Source: an uncultured Porphyromonas sp.
GTDB lineage: Bacteria; Bacteroidota; Bacteroidia; Bacteroidales; Porphyromonadaceae
Length of the DNA stretch: 8,043 nucleotides
Assembly: GCA_946222055.1 (NCBI GenBank)
Contig: CAMIEW010000028.1
Span: 1-8,043, forward strand
Reading direction: 5' to 3'
How positions within the stretch are numbered: position 1 is the stretch's first letter; each line of letters opens with the position of its first letter. The position numbers and the translations under genes are program-made. Shown in pieces: positions 6,082-8,043 of the stretch. Below the pieces are notes generated by a model. It was not told where the DNA came from and did no database searches. It saw only the letters and a program-made list of their open reading frames with translations.

Positions 6082-8043
6082 TCAGGAGGGTTCACCACGG
6101 TCAGCGATCCTGAGGAGGTCGCCAAAGACGCCGAGTGCGGTCACCTCGGCGCCTGCTCCGGCCCCTCGGATGACGAAGGGGAGGTCGCCATAGCTCTCGG
6201 TGTAGATCTCGAAGCAGGAGTCCGCACCACTGACTGAGCCGAGGGCGCTATCGGCGGGAAGACTTCTGAGACCGCAGGAGAGCCGGGCGGCATCGGTGCC
6301 GTCCCCGATGGTCAGCTCTCCGACATATCTAAGCACCTCCCCTTGTGAGGTCTTAGATAGGCTCTCGAAATAGGCCTGAACCTCTCCCAGTCGCTCCATG
6401 AAGTGCTCTGCCGAGCAGTCCCGGAGGGTCTCGGGTACTAAGTCCTCCACCTCTATGTCCGACATCTCTGCCGATATGCCAACCTCACGAGCGAGGATGT
6501 GCAGCTTCCGTGCCACGTCGAGACCATTGAGGTCCTGCCTTGGGTCCGGCTCGGAGTAGCCGAGACGGGCGGCGGAGCGGATCGCCTCAGCGTAGGAGGT
6601 ACGATCGCTGAGGGAGGAGAGGATGTATCCGAGGGTACCGCTGAAGAGTCCCCTGATTCGGGTGATGCGGTCGCCGGATAGGTGGAGGAGCCGAAGGTTG
6701 TCGATCAGGGGCAGTCCGGCTCCCACATTGGTCTCATACCTATAGGTTCGCCGATGGTCCCGCAGGATCTCACGGAGTCTGAGGTAGTCAGGGTAGGGAC
6801 CGGTGTTGAAGATCTTATTGGAAGAGACGAGGTCGTAGCCCTGCTCCGCGAGCTCACAGTAGCGGGCGGCGATGGCAGGTGAGGCGGTGTTGTCGATGAC
6901 GACTACATTCTCAAGGTAATTCTCGTCCGCATAGCGTATGATCTCTTGGATCGGGTCCTCGGAAGCTGGGGCGGCTGCCTTTCGCTCCCTCCAGTCAGTA
7001 CCGATGCCCTCCTTGTCGAGGAGCAGCTGCCGGCTGCTGGCAATAGCGATGAGACGGAGGTCGACCGCCTTGTCAGAGAGGATCCGCGCCCGCTCCTCAG
7101 TCACTCGGTCGAGGAAGGCGCCACCCACTGTACCATGACCGATACAAGCGACATGGATCCGCTTGGCGTGGGCAAACATTTCCCCGTGGATCACATTGAG
7201 CGCCTTCGGGACCTCTTCGTCACGCACGAGGAGGAAGAGGGTGTCGCCGGTGACAGCGTTATTGACCAGTAGGGGCGTGATGCCGTTTCGGATCAGGGCG
7301 GAGTAGGGGTGATCGAAGCCGGAGAGACTCACCCCGATGAGGGCAATGACGGAGAGTCCCTTGGTTGCCTCGATCGTGGGACGGTGTATATCTCGGTCAA
7401 ACTCTCGCCTCAGTGCCGCCACGGCGTGGTCAGCCTCGCTCTCCGCCACTACGAAACCGACACCGCGCTCCGTCGATCCCTGTGAGATAATCCCGGTGCT
7501 GATACCCTCGTCCCGGAGGACGGAGAAGATCCTGGCATCGAAGCCGGGTAGCCCCTTCATCTCGTGCCGCTCGAAGTGGATCAGCGCCTTGCCGGAGAGG
7601 GCGGCGATGGCTCTTGCCTGCTGAGAGGAGGGGAGGAGATGGACGAGCGTCCCCTCTTGGTGGCATCCCTCGGGGCTAAATGAGTCGAGTATGCGCAGGG
7701 GAATCTGCTTGGCAGCAAGTGGATCGATCGTCTTGTAGTGCAGGATCTCTGCGCCCAGCTGGGAGAGTTCGGCCGCCTCAGTGTAGGAGAGCTCGGGGAT
7801 CTTATGCGCAGATAGGACGATGCCCGGGTGGGCAGAGTAGATACCGTCGATATTGCTGTAGTTGTCTAGCTGCATAGCATCGAGGAAGTTAGCGAGGAGA
7901 GCAGCGGTGTAGTTGCTTCCGTTTCTTCCGAGGGTGGTCCGCGTACCGTTCTCGCTTCGGGCGATGAAGCCTGTCACGATCGGGAGGGTGCCGGCGGGGA
8001 GGTGAGCGAAGTAGCTGCGAGTCTTTTCCTCCGACTCCTTGAG
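6082..8043 (-). CDS. thrA: Bifunctional aspartokinase/homoserine dehydrogenase, 5' end cut by window edge
   Basis: Fused cytoplasmic enzyme of the aspartate pathway: aspartokinase phosphorylates aspartate (first step to Thr, Met and Lys) and homoserine dehydrogenase reduces aspartate semialdehyde to homoserine. The frame is open from the right edge to TGA at 6082 (653 codons visible); by comparison with E. coli ThrA (820 aa) about 170-190 N-terminal residues are missing. Seen in order: the end of the kinase domain with LGRNGSNYTAA; first ACT repeat with ISQGSTERGVGFVV (about 7445-7490); second ACT repeat with VNNAVTGDTLFLLV in place of the usual QG-S-S-E motif (about 7220-7270); NAD(P)-binding IGHGTVGG (about 7119-7145); DNTASP; NVGAGLPLID; and EPDPRQDLNGLDVARK with the catalytic Asp (6517-6519) and Lys (6505-6507). 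A GTG at 7977 is internal, not the start. No thrB or thrC follows; the next gene downstream is alaS after 359 bp. Confidence 0.96.
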   Translation of the reverse strand, partial: LKESEEKTRSYFAHLPAGTLPIVTGFIARSENGTRTTLGRNGSNYTAALLANFLDAMQLDNYSNIDGIYSAHPGIVLSAHKIPELSYTEAAELSQLGAEILHYKTIDPLAAKQIPLRILDSFSPEGCHQEGTLVHLLPSSQQARAIAALSGKALIHFERHEMKGLPGFDARIFSVLRDEGISTGIISQGSTERGVGFVVAESEADHAVAALRREFDRDIHRPTIEATKGLSVIALIGVSLSGFDHPYSALIRNGITPLLVNNAVTGDTLFLLVRDEEVPKALNVIHGEMFAHAKRIHVACIGHGTVGGAFLDRVTEERARILSDKAVDLRLIAIASSRQLLLDKEGIGTDWRERKAAAPASEDPIQEIIRYADENYLENVVVIDNTASPAIAARYCELAEQGYDLVSSNKIFNTGPYPDYLRLREILRDHRRTYRYETNVGAGLPLIDNLRLLHLSGDRITRIRGLFSGTLGYILSSLSDRTSYAEAIRSAARLGYSEPDPRQDLNGLDVARKLHILAREVGISAEMSDIEVEDLVPETLRDCSAEHFMERLGEVQAYFESLSKTSQGEVLRYVGELTIGDGTDAARLSCGLRSLPADSALGSVSGADSCFEIYTESYGDLPFVIRGAGAGAEVTALGVFGDLLRIADRGEPS

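Noticed and set aside
6082..7977. thrA starting at GTG 7977
   Set aside because: The frame continues upstream to the window edge with residues that fit the aspartokinase domain (for example LPIVTGFIA); the GTG is an internal valine.

Overview
The window reads as ordinary chromosome of a Bacteroidota (Bacteroidetes) bacterium, most likely Porphyromonas or a close relative. The evidence is a TATCTTTG promoter element of the Bacteroidota TAnnTTTG type ahead of alaS, a CLC chloride-transport protein with the Bacteroidota-style GAEAP motif, a fused aspartokinase/homoserine dehydrogenase, and mostly weak Shine-Dalgarno sites. The genus call is inference from protein style and a G+C content that looks moderately high. 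All genes lie on the minus strand, so the window reads right to left in transcription order.

Right side (6082-8043): the 3' three quarters of thrA, the fused aspartokinase/homoserine dehydrogenase, running off the right edge. Its homoserine dehydrogenase half is intact. The second ACT (regulatory) repeat has lost the usual QG-S/A-S/A-E threonine-sensing motif, while the first repeat keeps it.

Middle (5723-6081): a 359-bp AT-rich gap, the most unusual part of the window. It holds four copies of an 18-bp palindrome, consensus ACTAATACCGGTATTAGT, repeating at exactly 22 bp (5863-5946) with unrelated 4-bp spacers. This looks like a multi-site operator for an unidentified dimeric regulator. Downstream in transcription order come a perfect Bacteroidota -7 element (5793-5800), then a leader with a 10-bp hairpin and an overlapping G-rich tract, then alaS. 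No clear intrinsic terminator was found after thrA.

Left side (1-5722): a tight four-gene run, alaS - aroB - tsaC-like (Sua5/YrdC) - clcA-like, with gaps of 5, 2 and 0 bp, almost surely one operon. AlaRS charges tRNA-Ala, AroB makes the shikimate-pathway ring, and the TsaC/YrdC protein makes the threonylcarbamoyl-AMP used for t6A37 on ANN-decoding tRNAs. The CLC protein moves chloride across the inner membrane. Its C-terminal CBS region runs off the left edge. Two of the four genes serve tRNA function. If the palindrome array is an operator, it is placed to control this whole operon.
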